Origin: Oscillospiraceae bacterium
GTDB lineage: Bacteria; Bacillota; Clostridia; Oscillospirales; Acutalibacteraceae
Assembly (NCBI GenBank): GCA_031270785.1
Contig: JAISWM010000081.1
Location: forward strand, 1 to 13,829
Length of the DNA stretch: 13,829 bases
Direction: 5' to 3'
The notes under the pieces were generated by a model. That model saw only the letters and a list, made by a program, of their open reading frames with translations, was not told where the DNA came from and did no database searches. Position 1 is the stretch's first letter; each line of letters opens with the position of its first letter. The translations under genes and the position numbers were made by a program. Shown piece after piece: positions 13,476-13,829 of this stretch.

Positions 13476-13551
13476 TGGTGCACCATCAGGGAATCGAACC
13501 CGGGACACCCTGATTAAGAGTCAGGTGCTCTACCAACTGAGCTAATGGTGC
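13476..13551 (-). tRNA. tRNA-Lys (anticodon CUU), CCA encoded
   Basis: The 76-nt cloverleaf reads GCACCAT (acceptor, pairing fully with ATGGTGC), D-arm GCTC-AGTTGGTA-GAGC, anticodon arm CCTGA-CTCTTAA-TCAGG, variable loop GTGTC, T-arm CCGGG-TTCGATT-CCCTG, then A and an encoded CCA. The anticodon CTT reads AAG (Lys). The T-stem carries a C-U mismatch at its second pair (C50/U64); CAGGG would pair perfectly. The gene may be co-transcribed with the 23S rRNA 256 bp upstream. Confidence 0.95.
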
Positions 13552-13575
13552 AAGGAGGAACAGTGTTTTACAATA

Positions 13576-13615
13576 AAATTTTTTTTAAACAATGACATTT
13601 TCGCTCTTTTACCCA
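13576..13615 (-). repeat. Family B half-element (copy B-g) between 23S rRNA and tRNA-Lys
   Basis: As read on the plus strand, TTTTTTTTAAACAATGACAT, then TTTCGCTCTTTTACCC, matches the B arms at 6702-6735 and 6803-6837. It lies 24 bp from the tRNA 5' end, where a 5S rRNA would often be found. Confidence 0.5.
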
Positions 13616-13807
13616 CTAGCAACAGGAAAAAACACGCAAATAACGGTATGCTTGCAAAATAAATTAGACTAAAAACAAAGCAGCGGCAAACCGCAAAAGA
13701 AATATTAATACTCCAAAAAAGGTCAATACTATACAAGTCAAAACGCTACACACCTTCAAAACTGAATAAAAGAAAAGCAGTAAGGAAAAACCAAGAAATC
13801 AAAAAAA

Positions 13808-13829
13808 GGACAAACCCTCGACCGATTAG
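13808..13829 (-). rRNA. rrl: 23S rRNA, 3' end only (runs off right edge)
   Basis: The minus strand from the window edge reads CTAATCGGTCGAGGGTTTGT then CC, the conserved 3' terminus of Firmicutes 23S rRNA (CTAAT.GGTCGAGG.CTT...CC). The spacer that follows includes TTATTCAGTTTTGAAGG, a phrase typical of sequence just downstream of 23S in this phylum. No 5S rRNA signature (CCGAACACAGAAGTTAAG-like) is visible in the 256 bp before tRNA-Lys. Confidence 0.85.

Noticed and set aside
13386..13485. GGTGCA repeats beside the tRNA as an attachment site
   Set aside because: Only six bases are shared, no integrase is present, and no longer copy of the tRNA 3' end was found.

Overview
The window is AT-rich DNA that looks like part of a small, host-associated genome from the Clostridia (Oscillospiraceae-like). 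The support is a DUF4364 regulator of the Oscillospirales type, a single-chain pyruvate:ferredoxin oxidoreductase, a transketolase split into two adjacent genes, AGGAGG-type ribosome binding sites and a clostridial 23S rRNA 3' end. Loose packing, several decayed transposases, a frameshifted secreted-protein gene and many dispersed palindromic repeats suggest genome erosion, as in intracellular or protist-associated symbionts. The lineage is inferred from gene content only.

Layout. 1-60 (-): 5' end of a probable IS630-type transposase that runs off the left edge. 317-925 (+): DUF4364 winged-helix regulator. 1012-1613 (-): secreted protein gene broken by a probable -1 frameshift. 2051-5692 (+): pyruvate:ferredoxin oxidoreductase. 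6013-6597 (+): putative lipoprotein with a long hairpin-rich leader. 6925-8675 (+): transketolase N- and C-terminal subunits as a tight two-gene operon. 8920-10173 (-): orphan secreted or anchored protein behind a perfect consensus promoter. 10264-10520 (+): 3' remnant of an IS256-family element. 10580-12253 (-): AAA+ ATPase whose first 90 residues look like a Nif11/double-glycine peptide leader. 12447-12950 (+): IS5-family transposase remnant split by a small repeat element. 13136-13321 (-): 61-residue membrane protein. 13476-13551 (-): tRNA-Lys(CUU), followed by its terminator. 13808-13829 (-): 3' end of a 23S rRNA gene running off the right edge.

Two families of short MITE-like elements thread the intergenic space. 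Family A is about 75-90 bp, with ends like AAATAGTTGA/TCAACTAATTT around a C-rich/G-rich hairpin; about eight copies plus fragments occur in both orientations. Family B has ends reading TATAGCAAAAACCATTTAGAA or its complement, with about eight whole or half copies, several close to the starts or stops of core genes. One A copy sits inside the IS5 transposase, flanked by a perfect 8-bp duplication with the reading frame matching on both sides, so it looks like a true insertion. One B end carries an extended -10 box just upstream of the transketolase genes.

Metabolically, pyruvate:ferredoxin oxidoreductase gives acetyl-CoA, CO2 and reduced ferredoxin, and transketolase links sugar phosphates, which fits an anaerobic fermenter. 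The most unusual items are the leader-bearing AAA+ ATPase, the orphan secreted proteins and the two repeat families.
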